A stretch of 64,000 nt of DNA from JAJDIA01 sp031555735 (GCA_031555735.1 JAVBUE010000013.1:47331-111330); one strand, 5' to 3'; positions 50,884 through 60,323 are shown, numbered from the stretch's first letter. The notes: generated from the sequence alone by a model not told the origin. Numbers and translations: made by a program.

Positions 50884-52008
50884 ATGGATAATTTAGCTGC
50901 GGAATATAAAGTTCTTATAGTTGACGACGTACCAACCAACGTCATGCTGGTGCAAGCCATCCTTAAAAAGGAAGGATATACCTTGTTAACTTGCGACAGT
51001 GGTCCCAAAGCATTAAAGATTGCCCAGGAGAAACATCCGAATCTGATCCTGTTGGATATCATGATGCCCGAAATGGATGGATACGAGGTATTGCAACACC
51101 TGAAAAGTAATCCGGAGACCAACGATATACCCGTCATCATCATGTCTGCCCTCAGCGATATGCAAAGTATCGTCAAAGGATACCAACTGGGTGCGATCGA
51201 ATACGTAACCAAGCCGTTCCAGCGCGAGGAATTGCTGAAACGGGTGGCACACCGCTTCGAATTATTCAGCATCAAACGTATCAAGCAGGAACTGGAAACA
51301 ACCATTGAATCGCGTGACACCTTATATTCCGTCATCGCACACGACCTGCGTTCGCCCCTTGGCTCGCTCAAAATGATGATCAACGCCATCCTGCTGATGG
51401 TGGACAAAAAAAGCGTCGGGGATGAAGTATTCGAAATGTTGCAGATGATCAACAAAACGTCGGAAGAGATCTTCCTGCTGCTCGACAACCTGCTGAAATG
51501 GGCGAAGAACCGCTTGAACCGCCAGCAGATGATGCGCCAGCAGACCGATATCAACGGCATCATTGCCAGTACGGCCGATATCTACATCCCGATGGGCAAG
51601 CAGAAAGGCGTGACGATCGTCACCAGCGATATCAACACCCGGCTGATCGGTATGGTGGATATCGAAATGTTGAAGACGATTGTTCGCAACCTGATCTCCA
51701 ACGCGCTGAAGTTCAGCTTCGACGGCGGAACGATCACCCTCAAGTCGCATACGGAGGGAGATTTCGTGATTGTCAAGGTGATCGATACCGGCAAGGGTAT
51801 CAAACAGGAAGACCAATCCAAATTATTGAACCAACATACCCACTTCACCACCTACGGCACCAACAACGAGAAAGGCTCCGGCCTCGGCCTGATGCTGATC
51901 AAAGACTTTGTGGAACTGCACGGAGGTAAACTTTGGTTTGAGTCGGAAGGCGAAGGGAAAGGTACGACCTTCCTCTTCTCCCTGAAAGCGCTGAACCTGG
52001 AAGAATAA
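50884..52008 (+). CDS. Soluble response-regulator/histidine-kinase hybrid
   Basis: A cytosolic protein of 374 residues with an N-terminal receiver (acceptor Asp58 in LILLDIMMPEMDG, Lys in YVTKPFQREEL) and a C-terminal kinase: HisKA with His153 in SVIAHDLRSPLGSL, and ATP-binding boxes NLISNALKFSFDGG, DTGKGIKQED and GSGLGLMLIKDFVELHGG. There is no membrane segment or sensor domain. The receiver-first order suggests it is controlled by another kinase. It follows the polysaccharide locus and is a candidate partner of the single receiver at 34726, though this is inference. Confidence 0.92.
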   Translation: MDNLAAEYKVLIVDDVPTNVMLVQAILKKEGYTLLTCDSGPKALKIAQEKHPNLILLDIMMPEMDGYEVLQHLKSNPETNDIPVIIMSALSDMQSIVKGYQLGAIEYVTKPFQREELLKRVAHRFELFSIKRIKQELETTIESRDTLYSVIAHDLRSPLGSLKMMINAILLMVDKKSVGDEVFEMLQMINKTSEEIFLLLDNLLKWAKNRLNRQQMMRQQTDINGIIASTADIYIPMGKQKGVTIVTSDINTRLIGMVDIEMLKTIVRNLISNALKFSFDGGTITLKSHTEGDFVIVKVIDTGKGIKQEDQSKLLNQHTHFTTYGTNNEKGSGLGLMLIKDFVELHGGKLWFESEGEGKGTTFLFSLKALNLEE

Positions 52009-52014
52009 GCCGTT

Positions 52015-53349
52015 TCACGGTTTAGGTAATACACGTCTGAGGAGATAATAGCCGCATGCACCGGACACAAAGGAACCGGTGAATACGCCCAACTTGGCCT
52101 GGTTCAACAGGTCGGCTTCCACTGTTGTACCCGTCTGGAAGGAGAGGTTCGCGATAAACAAGGCGACCGTAAAACCGATCCCCCCCAACATCGCGATCCC
52201 GAAGAGGGCTTTCCGCGTCATCCCGCTGGGGAACCGGCACCATTTGATACGCACCGCCACCACCGAGAAGAGGTAAATACCAATCGTTTTCCCCAGGAAG
52301 AGACCAAGGACGACTGCCAGCGGCACACCTGTCAGGGAAGAAGCGTCGAGATCTCCGAATGTAACCCCGGAATTGACAAAGGCGAAGAGGGGCAGGATCA
52401 CATAGTTCACCGCCGGATGCAATCGTTCGATAATCATCTGGAGGGGGCTCATCATCCGGTTAGCCAGTGTATGGATATCATTGATCAGGTGCAACTGGGC
52501 GGATGTCAGTGAATCGGACTTGATATAGGTCTTTTCAAGCAGGTTCACCTGTAGCCGCATGTTGTCGGAGAAATCATGGATATCGATCTTCTGGTGCAGG
52601 GGAACCATAAAGGCCACCAACACCCCGGCAATCGTGGGATGGATACCCGATTCCAGGAAAAAGAACCAGACGAAGAATCCCATCGCGTAGTAAAACAAGC
52701 TGTTATGCACCCGCAGGCGTCCACCGATAAACATCACGGCAAGCAATCCCAACGATATCAGCAGCGGGACATTGGCGATATGGCCGCTGTAAAACAGGGC
52801 GATCACCACAATACCACCGATATCATCCACCACAGCCAACGCCGTGAGGAAGATGCGTAATCCCAACGGCACCCGGGCGCCCAGCAGCGCTAACACCGCC
52901 AGGGCAAAGGCGATGTCGGTAGCCATCGGGATAGCCGCTCCCCGCGCCTCCGGCATCTCGGGGCATACCAGCAGATAAAACAGCACCGGCACGATCATAC
53001 CTCCAAATGCCGCCAATACCGGCAGAAGCGCCTTGCGAACGGAGCTGAGTTCACCCAGGAGTATTTCCTGCTTAATCTCCAGCCCGATCATAAAAAAGAA
53101 TACAGCCATCAGCGCGTCGTTCACAAATTCGAGCATGGTCATCGGCTCTCCGCCGTGCGAAAACACGGACACGCCACCAATCTGGAATTCGATCGGAAAC
53201 GACAACATATTATGGTAAGCCGATTCCCAGGGAGAATTAGCCAACACCATCGCTACGATCGTAGCCATAAACAGCAAAATACTCGGATTAGGTTTCCGTA
53301 ATACAAAACGACGAAGGAATCTGTAAATAGTCTTTAATTCGCGGCGCAT
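52015..53349 (-). CDS. nhaA: Na+/H+ antiporter NhaA
   Basis: A 444-residue antiporter with twelve helices that expels Na+ in exchange for H+. The sodium-binding Asp pair is in TALAVVDDIGGIVVIA, and the conserved IPMATDIAFALAVLALLG and FFFMIGLEIKQEILLGEL are present. It carries a longer tail (about 50 residues more than E. coli NhaA). I start it at 53349 (RRELKTIYRFLRRF); a codon at 53403 would add 18 residues. A full promoter lies upstream at 53433-53465. It converges with the receiver-kinase gene, six bases away. Confidence 0.95.
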   Translation of the reverse strand: MRRELKTIYRFLRRFVLRKPNPSILLFMATIVAMVLANSPWESAYHNMLSFPIEFQIGGVSVFSHGGEPMTMLEFVNDALMAVFFFMIGLEIKQEILLGELSSVRKALLPVLAAFGGMIVPVLFYLLVCPEMPEARGAAIPMATDIAFALAVLALLGARVPLGLRIFLTALAVVDDIGGIVVIALFYSGHIANVPLLISLGLLAVMFIGGRLRVHNSLFYYAMGFFVWFFFLESGIHPTIAGVLVAFMVPLHQKIDIHDFSDNMRLQVNLLEKTYIKSDSLTSAQLHLINDIHTLANRMMSPLQMIIERLHPAVNYVILPLFAFVNSGVTFGDLDASSLTGVPLAVVLGLFLGKTIGIYLFSVVAVRIKWCRFPSGMTRKALFGIAMLGGIGFTVALFIANLSFQTGTTVEADLLNQAKLGVFTGSFVSGACGYYLLRRVLPKP

Positions 53350-53432
53350 AAGTCTCCTGTTAACAGGTTGATTACAAATGATTACCCGGCAATAGATAAA
53401 CAAAAAAGCCTGCCGGGAGGTTCAATTCATCA

Positions 53433-53465
53433 CAAAGATAAATCGTTCAGGCTGAATACACCAAA
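53433..53465 (-). promoter_or_regulatory. Promoter of nhaA
   Basis: On the minus strand the -7 box TATCTTTG (complement of 53433-53440) is preceded after 21 bp by TTTG (complement of 53462-53465). The leader to the ATG at 53349 is about 80 bases. Confidence 0.7.
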
Positions 53466-53513
53466 CAATCAGCCTGAAATCGGTCAAAGAAACTGCAATA
53501 AAATCAGGTGCAA

Positions 53514-54110
53514 TCAGTGGATACGCAGCGTTTCCACCTTCAGCAGGCGGTTTTTCAGGCGATCGGCCTCCCCTTTCCGGATACGCAGCGTCATCTCACA
53601 GTCTAATTCAAACCGCTGGGCAACAACTACCGGGTTGTCTTCTTTGACAATCCGCATCACCCCATTCAGGAAAGGGTATTCGAAGGATACGGAGATCTCT
53701 TCATCCACCGTCCTTTCTTCAATCACGGCGGCGGCAATGGCTTCCGCGGCAGCCGTACGATAGGCGGTGATCAGCCCGCTCGTTCCCAGTTCAATCCCCC
53801 CGAAGTAACGGATAACGACAATCAGGATATCCGTCAGTTCGTTCGAGTTGATCTGACCGAGGATCGGTTTACCGGCGGTGGAAGACGGTTCGCCGTCGTC
53901 GTTCGCGCGAAACACCGTACGGTCGGCACCCAGCATATACGCCCAGCACACATGCCGGGCATCGTAATACTGTTTCCGGTAGGTATCGACATGCGCCTTC
54001 ACTTCTTCCGCCGAGGCAACGGGGACAGCATAGGAGATAAACCGGCTGCGCTTTTCCGAATAATACCCTTCGGAAAGCTGCCTGATTGTTCGGTAGGTAT
54101 CGCCGGCCAT
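53514..54110 (-). CDS. YigZ/IMPACT-family protein
   Basis: A 198-residue member of the IMPACT (UPF0029) family, cytosolic and of uncertain function, sometimes linked to translation or proline-peptide handling. Signatures are EKRSRFISYAVPVASAEE, DARHVCWAYMLG, DDGEPSSTAGKPILGQI and VIRYFGGIELGTSGLITAYRTAA. The start at 54110 is chosen (AGDTYRTIRQLSEGYYSEK); 54158 would add 16 residues overlapping the upstream gene. It lies four bases after the next small gene in a minus-strand unit that starts with nadE. Confidence 0.9.
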   Translation of the reverse strand: MAGDTYRTIRQLSEGYYSEKRSRFISYAVPVASAEEVKAHVDTYRKQYYDARHVCWAYMLGADRTVFRANDDGEPSSTAGKPILGQINSNELTDILIVVIRYFGGIELGTSGLITAYRTAAAEAIAAAVIEERTVDEEISVSFEYPFLNGVMRIVKEDNPVVVAQRFELDCEMTLRIRKGEADRLKNRLLKVETLRIH

Positions 54111-54114
54111 TCGG

Positions 54115-54336
54115 TTAATCAGGTATCTTGGTACGCGCCACCTCTTCACGGTAGGCACGGAAATCTTTCATGATCTCTTCGATCTCTTCGATAAAGTACG
54201 GATCTTTCACCCGCGCCTTTACTTCGGTATAATAGGTTTCAATGGCGGCCAGGGCACATACGTCCTGGCCACGCAAGAGGAAATAGGGTTCATCCTTCTC
54301 GTTGCACTGTTTGATCATCTGGATCGGATTCTTCAT
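54115..54336 (-). CDS. Small protein of unknown function
   Basis: A 73-residue, mainly helical protein (KNPIQMIKQCNEKDEPYFLL, ACALAAIETYYTEVKARV-like CALAAIETYYTEVKARVKDP, EIEEIMKDFRAYREEVAR). I do not recognise the family. It is charged, lacks signal or membrane segments, and is placed tightly between nadE (15 bases) and yigZ (four bases), so it is almost certainly translated. The FLLRGQDVCALAAIETYYT region looks like a short conserved Bacteroidetes domain. Confidence 0.7.
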   Translation of the reverse strand: MKNPIQMIKQCNEKDEPYFLLRGQDVCALAAIETYYTEVKARVKDPYFIEEIEEIMKDFRAYREEVARTKIPD

Positions 54337-54351
54337 CGCTTGCTATTTTTA

Positions 54352-56292
54352 TCAACGTTCATTCACACTTGTTTCTATCTCTTTCAACCAAAGGGTTGCC
54401 ATGGCGTCGCTCGGCATCCGCCAGTCGCCACGGGGAGACAGGCTGATGGTTCCCACTTTCGGTCCGTCCGGCAGGCAACTGCGTTTGAACTGCTGCTGGA
54501 AGAAACGGCGGAAAAACACCTGCAGCCATTTCCGGATCACCGCCGGGGAATAGACACCGGCGAAAGCGATCCGGGCGAGATATTCGATCTTCGCCGGACG
54601 GGCACCATAACGCAGGAAATGATACAGGAAGAAATCATGCAGCTCATACGGGCCGACAAGATCTTCCGTCTTCTGGCGGATATTCCCGTTTTCATCCGCA
54701 GGGATCAGTTCCGGACTGATCGGGGTATCGGCAATATCCAGTAAGATCCTTCGAGATGATTCTTCCACCTTATGCAGGGCGACCCATTCCACCAGGTAAC
54801 GCACCAGCGTTTTGGGAATGCCGGCATTGACGCCGTACATCGACATGTGGTCGCCATTATACGTAGCCCATCCCAGGGCCAGTTCGGACAAGTCGCCGGT
54901 ACCCACTACCAACCCATTCTCCTGGTTGGCGATATCCATCAGCAACTGGGTGCGTTCGCGCGCCTGGCTGTTTTCATACGTCACATCGTGGTTGTCCGGA
55001 TCATGACCGATATCTTTGAAATGTTGCAGGCATGCCTCACGGATAGATATCTCGCGGAAAGTCACCCCCAGCGAACGGATCAGGGACACGGCATTCGTAT
55101 AGGTACGGTCAGTGGTGCCGAACCCCGGCATGGTCACCCCTATAATAGATGTACGCGGGAGGCGGAGCAAGTCGAAAGTCATAACGGCTACCAACAGCGC
55201 CAGCGTCGAATCCAGTCCCCCTGATATGCCGATCACGGCGGTACGAGCCTGTGTATGGCCGATCCGTTTGGCCAAACCGGCCACCTGTATCCGGAAGATC
55301 TCTTCACAACGGGCGGTCAGTATATCACCGGACGGGGTGAACGGATGGGGATCAACCGGACGGGTCAACACCCAACCGTCGCCTACTGCCGGCAGCGTAA
55401 AGGCGATCACCGGCCATACCGACGGCAGGAAAGCCGCCGCTCCTTTCAAGAAGCTGGAGCTGACCAGCCGGTCGTGCCGGAGGTTGTCTATATCTATTTC
55501 ACTTACTATCAGTTGTTCTTCGGGGGAGAATCGTTCGGATTCGTTCAGTATCACGCCATTCTCGGCAATCAGGCAACTGCCGGAAAAGACCAGGTCGGTG
55601 GTCGATTCACCCATCCCGCAGGAGGCATATACATAACCGGCAATGCATCGTCCGGATTGTTGAGCCACTAATGCCTTGCGGTAGGCTTGTTTGCCGATCA
55701 GCTCATTACTGGCCGACAGGTTCAGGATCACCTGCGCTCCCAACATCGCCAGTTGCGCACTGGGAGGAACCGGCACCCACAAATCTTCGCAGATCTCAAT
55801 ACCTACGGAAACAGTACCGGCGGTGAACAGAATCAGGTGGTGCATCGGATAGGTCTCCGCCCCGATCCGTATCCTGTCTTCCTGCAGATCCAACGCCGAA
55901 GTAAACCAGCGTTCTTCCTGGAACTCCTTGTAGTTGGGCAGGTAGGCTTTCGGCACAACACCCAGTATCTTTCCCTGCTGAAAAGCGACGGCGGCATTGA
56001 TCAGCGTTTGACCACATACGAGGGGAAGGCCGACTACCGTGAACAGGTCGAGGTCTTTTGTCTTATCGACCAATTCCAACAACGCCTTTTCGGCCTCCTG
56101 CAGCAATGTCTGTTGCAGGAACAAATCCATGCAGGTATAGGCCGTCACGGACATCTCCGGGAAAGCAAGCAGCTGAACCTGCCGGGCATCTGCACGGCGC
56201 ATCAGCCCTTCAATCTGTTGTATATTATAAAAACAATCAGCTATTTGCACCCGCGGAACGGCGGCCGCCACTTTCACAAATCCTTGATTCAT
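54352..56292 (-). CDS. nadE: Glutamine-dependent NAD+ synthetase
   Basis: NadE makes NAD+ from deamido-NAD+ with glutamine. The 646 residues comprise an N-terminal nitrilase-type glutaminase domain (Glu in LLAFPEMSVTAYTC, Lys in YLPNYKEFQEERWF, nucleophile Cys in IEICEDLWVP) and a C-terminal synthetase domain with the PP-loop GISGGLDSTLALLVAV and GTGDLSELALGWATYNGDH. Length matches the two-domain form. It acts after NadD (18574-19128). It heads a unit with the small protein and yigZ, and is divergent from the thiamine operon. Confidence 0.95.
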   Translation of the reverse strand: MNQGFVKVAAAVPRVQIADCFYNIQQIEGLMRRADARQVQLLAFPEMSVTAYTCMDLFLQQTLLQEAEKALLELVDKTKDLDLFTVVGLPLVCGQTLINAAVAFQQGKILGVVPKAYLPNYKEFQEERWFTSALDLQEDRIRIGAETYPMHHLILFTAGTVSVGIEICEDLWVPVPPSAQLAMLGAQVILNLSASNELIGKQAYRKALVAQQSGRCIAGYVYASCGMGESTTDLVFSGSCLIAENGVILNESERFSPEEQLIVSEIDIDNLRHDRLVSSSFLKGAAAFLPSVWPVIAFTLPAVGDGWVLTRPVDPHPFTPSGDILTARCEEIFRIQVAGLAKRIGHTQARTAVIGISGGLDSTLALLVAVMTFDLLRLPRTSIIGVTMPGFGTTDRTYTNAVSLIRSLGVTFREISIREACLQHFKDIGHDPDNHDVTYENSQARERTQLLMDIANQENGLVVGTGDLSELALGWATYNGDHMSMYGVNAGIPKTLVRYLVEWVALHKVEESSRRILLDIADTPISPELIPADENGNIRQKTEDLVGPYELHDFFLYHFLRYGARPAKIEYLARIAFAGVYSPAVIRKWLQVFFRRFFQQQFKRSCLPDGPKVGTISLSPRGDWRMPSDAMATLWLKEIETSVNER

Positions 56293-56368
56293 AGAGCCAG
56301 CATTATTATTTCAGCTCAAAAGTACGTAAAACCGCCCGTATTTAACCGGATTCACCCAAAATTCTTCC

Positions 56369-56376
56369 TACCTTTG
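56369..56376 (+). promoter_or_regulatory. -7 element for the thiamine operon
   Basis: TACCTTTG, about 10-20 bases before the TPP aptamer, so the transcript would begin just before the riboswitch. Confidence 0.55.
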
Positions 56377-56385
56377 TTACCTGTA

Positions 56386-56460
56386 ACAAGGGGTGCCATA
56401 CTGTAATGGGCTGAGATTATACCCGATGAACCTGACGCGGATAATGCCGCCGCAGGGAAA
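56386..56460 (+). promoter_or_regulatory. TPP riboswitch (THI element)
   Basis: The conserved blocks of the thiamine-pyrophosphate aptamer occur in order: GGGGTGCC (56390-56397), GGGCTGAGATTATACCC (56408-56424), GATGAACCTGACGCGGATAA (56425-56444) and the closing GCCGCCGCAGGGAAA. I see no terminator hairpin before the gene, so control is probably at translation. It should reduce thiD-thiC expression when TPP is plentiful. Confidence 0.93.
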
Positions 56461-56462
56461 CT

Positions 56463-57341
56463 ATGCAACAGGCTCCCCTCCTATTTGATACGGAAATGAA
56501 CATTCAAACCCGATTCCGATACCCGACGGCGCTTACCATCGCCGGGTCGGACAGTAGCGGCGGCGCCGGCATTCAGGCTGATCTTAAAACATTTTCCGCC
56601 CTGGGTGTCTATGGCATGACGGCCATTACATCCATTACGGCGCAAAATACGCAAGGCGTACGGGGAATCCAGCCTGTCGCACCGGATATCCTGCGCGGCC
56701 AACTGGAGGCTGTATTCGAAGACAGTACAATTGATGCCGTCAAGACCGGTATGCTGCATAACTGCGAGACGATCCGCATTGTCGCCGGAACACTGGACCG
56801 GTTCAAACCAGCCTATCTGGTAGTTGACCCTGTGATGATCTCCACCAGCGGCAGCAAACTGATCGAAGACGAGGCGGTGGAAGCGGTGGTCGATCTGCTG
56901 TTCAAACGCTGTACAGTACTGACACCCAATATCGACGAAGCCCAGTTCCTGACCGGCCTCTCCCTCCGTACACCTGATGATATGGAACAGGCCGCCTACC
57001 GGCTGATGCAAATGGGCTGCCAGGCTGTCTTGATGAAAGGCGGCCACCTCGAAGGAGAGACGATGACGGATATCCTGTTTACCGGAGACGCACCTCCTCT
57101 CCGACTCCAATCCCCGAAGATCCATACGCAACATACGCATGGAACCGGCTGTACATTCTCTTCGGCGATCACTGCATTCCTGGCTGTCGGCAGTCTGCTG
57201 CCCGACGCCGTGAAGCAGGCAAAGGCGTATATCACGCAAGCGTTGGAAGCCGGAGCGGATACCTTTGTAGGAAAAGGGCACGGGCCGGTGAACCATTTCT
57301 TCGCCCCCTGCCCCTTACGGAAAACGGAATGGAACGGATGA
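56463..57341 (+). CDS. thiD: Hydroxymethylpyrimidine (phosphate) kinase
   Basis: ThiD phosphorylates HMP and HMP-phosphate for thiamine. The core has ALTIAGSDSSGGAGIQADLKTFSALGVYG, the substrate and magnesium region VVDPVMISTSGSKL, and the anion-hole HTHGTGCTFSSAITAFLA with the catalytic GTGCT. ATG 56463 falls two bases after the aptamer and adds about 11 residues; ATG 56496 (NIQTRFRYPTALTIAG) leaves a normal leader and is a good alternative. Length is 281-292 residues, slightly more than E. coli ThiD. First gene of thiD-tenI-thiE-thiC. Confidence 0.94.
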   Translation: MQQAPLLFDTEMNIQTRFRYPTALTIAGSDSSGGAGIQADLKTFSALGVYGMTAITSITAQNTQGVRGIQPVAPDILRGQLEAVFEDSTIDAVKTGMLHNCETIRIVAGTLDRFKPAYLVVDPVMISTSGSKLIEDEAVEAVVDLLFKRCTVLTPNIDEAQFLTGLSLRTPDDMEQAAYRLMQMGCQAVLMKGGHLEGETMTDILFTGDAPPLRLQSPKIHTQHTHGTGCTFSSAITAFLAVGSLLPDAVKQAKAYITQALEAGADTFVGKGHGPVNHFFAPCPLRKTEWNG

Positions 57342-57955
57342 AACAGCTGCTGGTAATCACTACTCCCGCTTTCTTCGACGGAGAAGCGGAGATACTGACG
57401 CGGCTGTTCCGCGAAGGCATGGCCCGGTTGCATATCCGCAAACCCGGTTGCCAAGCTGACGCATTCGTGAAACTGATTAGCGGCATTCCGGTGATCTACC
57501 ACCGCCACATCGTGCTGCATGACCATTTTGAACTGGCTGCGCAATTCGCTTTGCACGGTATTCATCTGAACAACCGGAACCCGGAACAACCGGAAGGATT
57601 TGCCGGAAGCGTGAGCCGTTCGTGCCATACCCTTGATGAACTGGCGGATCTTTCGTCGTGTAGGTACGCCTTCCTCAGCCCTATTTTCACCAGCATATCC
57701 AAAGCGGGTTATCCACAGGCTTTTTCCCCCACATCGCTGGTAGAGGCGGCAGGCGATGGGCGGATCAACCCGAAAGTGATCGCCCTGGGTGGAATCAACC
57801 GGGATACAATCCCCCGGATAGCGCATCTGCCCTTCGGGGGTGTGGCGGTATTGGGCGCTTTATGGGGACAACCGGAGGATATCCGCGAACAAGCCCTGGT
57901 GGAACGATACCGTGCCCTGCGCCATTGTCTGACTATTAACGAACCAAAAGGATGA
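57338..57955 (+). CDS. ThiE/TenI-family protein, probably TenI-like
   Basis: A 205-residue TIM-barrel protein of the thiamine-phosphate-synthase superfamily. It keeps IHLNNRN-like GIHLNN and the phosphate-site IALGGIN, and FLSPIFTSISKAGY. It differs from true ThiE: the QLRxK helix is ARLHIRKPG and the NDR/NDD site is VLHDHFELAA. TenI proteins look like this and isomerise or hold the thiazole product rather than joining it. The next gene is a complete ThiE, so this one probably has the TenI role. It overlaps thiD by four bases and thiE by four bases. Confidence 0.75.
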   Translation: MKQLLVITTPAFFDGEAEILTRLFREGMARLHIRKPGCQADAFVKLISGIPVIYHRHIVLHDHFELAAQFALHGIHLNNRNPEQPEGFAGSVSRSCHTLDELADLSSCRYAFLSPIFTSISKAGYPQAFSPTSLVEAAGDGRINPKVIALGGINRDTIPRIAHLPFGGVAVLGALWGQPEDIREQALVERYRALRHCLTINEPKG

Positions 57956-58602
57956 TTTTATCTATCAATCACCGGCTGCTGTTCATCACCCACGGCAACC
58001 CTGCCTTTCCGGAAATAGAGCAGGTGGAGCAAGCCGTGGAAGGGGGCTGCCGTTTTATCCAGTTACGGATGAAGCAGGGGCTGAACCGCGACACTGCCGC
58101 TGCCATCGTAAGCCATTGCCGGAAGCAAGGCGACGATGTGCTTGTCTGCATCAACGACGACATGGAACTGGCGTTATCCTGCGGCGCATCCGGGGTACAC
58201 CTGGGGAAAACGGATATGCCGTTGCGGGAAGCGCGGCGGCGGGTCCGGGAATGGGGACGCGCCGATTCGTTCCTGATCGGCGCCACCGCCCATACATTCG
58301 ATGATATCCGCCGGGCGGTGGACGATGGCGCTTCATACATCGGCCTCGGCCCCTATCGTTATACGGATACAAAAACGAACCTCAGCCCGCTACTCGGACT
58401 GGATGGTTATCTGAATATTCTGCAAAAATGCAGGGAAGCAGCGGTTGAAATCCCTATCTTTGCCATTGGAGGCATCGAACGGAACGATATATCCCCATTG
58501 ATGGCTACCGGGCTATACGGCATTGCCGTATCGGGCGCCATCCTACGGGCAGCAGAACCGACTGCGGAAACCCGCCACATTATACAATTACTAATTACTT
58601 GA
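57952..58602 (+). CDS. thiE: Thiamine-phosphate synthase
   Basis: ThiE joins HMP-pyrophosphate with thiazole phosphate. The 216 residues have all classic motifs: CRFIQLRMKQG, VCINDDMELAL, GVHLGKTDMPLREAR, GATAHTFDDIRRAVDDGASYIG, GPYRYTDTKTN and IFAIGGIERNDI. It is translationally coupled to the preceding TenI-like gene by an ATGA overlap and lies six bases before the thiC start. Confidence 0.94.
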   Translation: MILSINHRLLFITHGNPAFPEIEQVEQAVEGGCRFIQLRMKQGLNRDTAAAIVSHCRKQGDDVLVCINDDMELALSCGASGVHLGKTDMPLREARRRVREWGRADSFLIGATAHTFDDIRRAVDDGASYIGLGPYRYTDTKTNLSPLLGLDGYLNILQKCREAAVEIPIFAIGGIERNDISPLMATGLYGIAVSGAILRAAEPTAETRHIIQLLIT

Positions 58603-58607
58603 CTCAC

Positions 58608-60311
58608 ATGGTAAAAAAGAACAACATGCGCATCACGTACCCCTCATCAGAAAAAATCTATGTACGTGGTGATATCAACAAAATCTGGGTAGGCATGCGC
58701 AAGATCAAACTGATGGACAGCGTAACACCGGATAAAGACGGGAAGAGAACCCATAAAAAGAATAGCCCCGTTACCGTTTATGACACCAGCGGGCCATACT
58801 CCGACCCGAAATACACCATCAACATCGAAGAAGGGCTTCCCCGCATCCGGGAAGAATGGTACGGCAAACGGAAGGACATGGTGGAACTTTCCGAGCTGAG
58901 TTCTGATTACGGGCGGCAACGACAGGCCGACCCTTCGCTGGACGGTATCCGTTTCCCCCGCCTGCACCTGCCCTACAAAGCAAAAGACGGCAAGTGCATC
59001 ACCCAGATGTATTATGCCAAACGGCGTATCATCACCCCCGAAATGGAATATGTGGCCATCCGCGAAAACCAACAGATCGAAGCATTGGGACTTAAATCCT
59101 ATATTACCCCCGAGTTCGTCCGTAAGGAAGTGGCCGCCGGACGCGCCATCATCCCCGCCAATATCAACCATCCGGAAGCTGAGCCGATGATTATCGGAAA
59201 GCGTTTTCTGGTAAAGATCAATACGAATATCGGTAACTCGGCCCTCTCGTCGGGCATCGACGAAGAGATCGAAAAAGCGATCTGGAGCTGTAAATGGGGA
59301 GGCGATACACTGATGGATCTCTCCACCGGCAACAACATCCACGAAACACGCGAATGGATCATCCGCAACTGCCCCGTACCTATGGGTACCGTACCCATCT
59401 ACCAGGCATTAGAGAAGGTAAACGGGAGGATCGAAGACCTGAGTTGGGATATCTACCGCGACACCCTGATCGAACAATGCGAACAAGGGGTTGATTACTT
59501 TACCATCCATGCCGGGTTATTGAAAAGCTATATCGACATGACCCTCACACGCCTCACCGGTATCGTTTCCCGGGGCGGTTCCATCATGGCCAAATGGATG
59601 CAGATACACAACAAAGAAAACTTCCTTTTCACCCATTTCGCGGAGATTTGCGAGATACTGAAGGCGTACGACGTGGCGGTATCTATCGGCGACGGCCTGC
59701 GCCCCGGCTCGATATACGATGCCAACGACCAGGCACAGTTTTCCGAATTATATACCATGGGGCAGCTCACCCGGATAGCATGGGAGCAGTTTGTCCAGGT
59801 GATCATCGAAGGACCGGGGCATGTGCCGATGAACAAGATACATGAGAATATGAAGGAGCAGCAGTATGCCTGCCACGGCGCCCCGTTCTACACCCTCGGC
59901 CCGTTGACTACCGATATCGCTCCCGGCTACGACCACATCACGTCGGCCATCGGCGCCGCGCAGATCGCCTGGCAGGGAACAGCCATGATCTGCTATGTAA
60001 CCCCCAAGGAACACCTCGGCCTGCCGAATAAAGAAGATGTGCGGAACGGTGTGATCGCCTATAAGATCGCCGCCCATGCCGCCGACCTGGCCAAAGGGCA
60101 TCCCGGCGGACAGGTGCGCGACAACGCCCTTAGCAAAGCGCGTGCCGATTTTCGTTGGAAAGATCAGTTCCACCTGGCCCTGGATCCGGAAAGGGCGCTG
60201 CAATACTACAAGGAAAGCGCGGTCACGGATGGAGAATACTGTACCATGTGCGGTCCTAACTTCTGCGCCATGAAACTGAGCCGCGAGGCACAGGAACATT
60301 GCAAGATCTGA
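58608..60311 (+). CDS. thiC: Phosphomethylpyrimidine synthase
   Basis: ThiC is the radical-SAM enzyme that rearranges AIR to HMP-phosphate. The 567 residues match Bacteroidetes forms that are shorter than the 630-residue E. coli protein. The C-terminal iron-sulfur site is CTMCGPNFC (C-x2-C-x4-C, near residue 548). Core blocks are AGRAIIPANINHPEAEPMIIGK, MDLSTGNNIHETREWI, GVDYFTIHAG and ISIGDGLRPGSIYDANDQAQ-like VSIGDGLRPGSIYDAND. ATG 58608 is preferred over TTG 58599, which overlaps the thiE stop. No thiS, thiG or thiH follows here. Confidence 0.96.
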   Translation: MVKKNNMRITYPSSEKIYVRGDINKIWVGMRKIKLMDSVTPDKDGKRTHKKNSPVTVYDTSGPYSDPKYTINIEEGLPRIREEWYGKRKDMVELSELSSDYGRQRQADPSLDGIRFPRLHLPYKAKDGKCITQMYYAKRRIITPEMEYVAIRENQQIEALGLKSYITPEFVRKEVAAGRAIIPANINHPEAEPMIIGKRFLVKINTNIGNSALSSGIDEEIEKAIWSCKWGGDTLMDLSTGNNIHETREWIIRNCPVPMGTVPIYQALEKVNGRIEDLSWDIYRDTLIEQCEQGVDYFTIHAGLLKSYIDMTLTRLTGIVSRGGSIMAKWMQIHNKENFLFTHFAEICEILKAYDVAVSIGDGLRPGSIYDANDQAQFSELYTMGQLTRIAWEQFVQVIIEGPGHVPMNKIHENMKEQQYACHGAPFYTLGPLTTDIAPGYDHITSAIGAAQIAWQGTAMICYVTPKEHLGLPNKEDVRNGVIAYKIAAHAADLAKGHPGGQVRDNALSKARADFRWKDQFHLALDPERALQYYKESAVTDGEYCTMCGPNFCAMKLSREAQEHCKI

Positions 60312-60323
60312 GGATCGTCCGGA

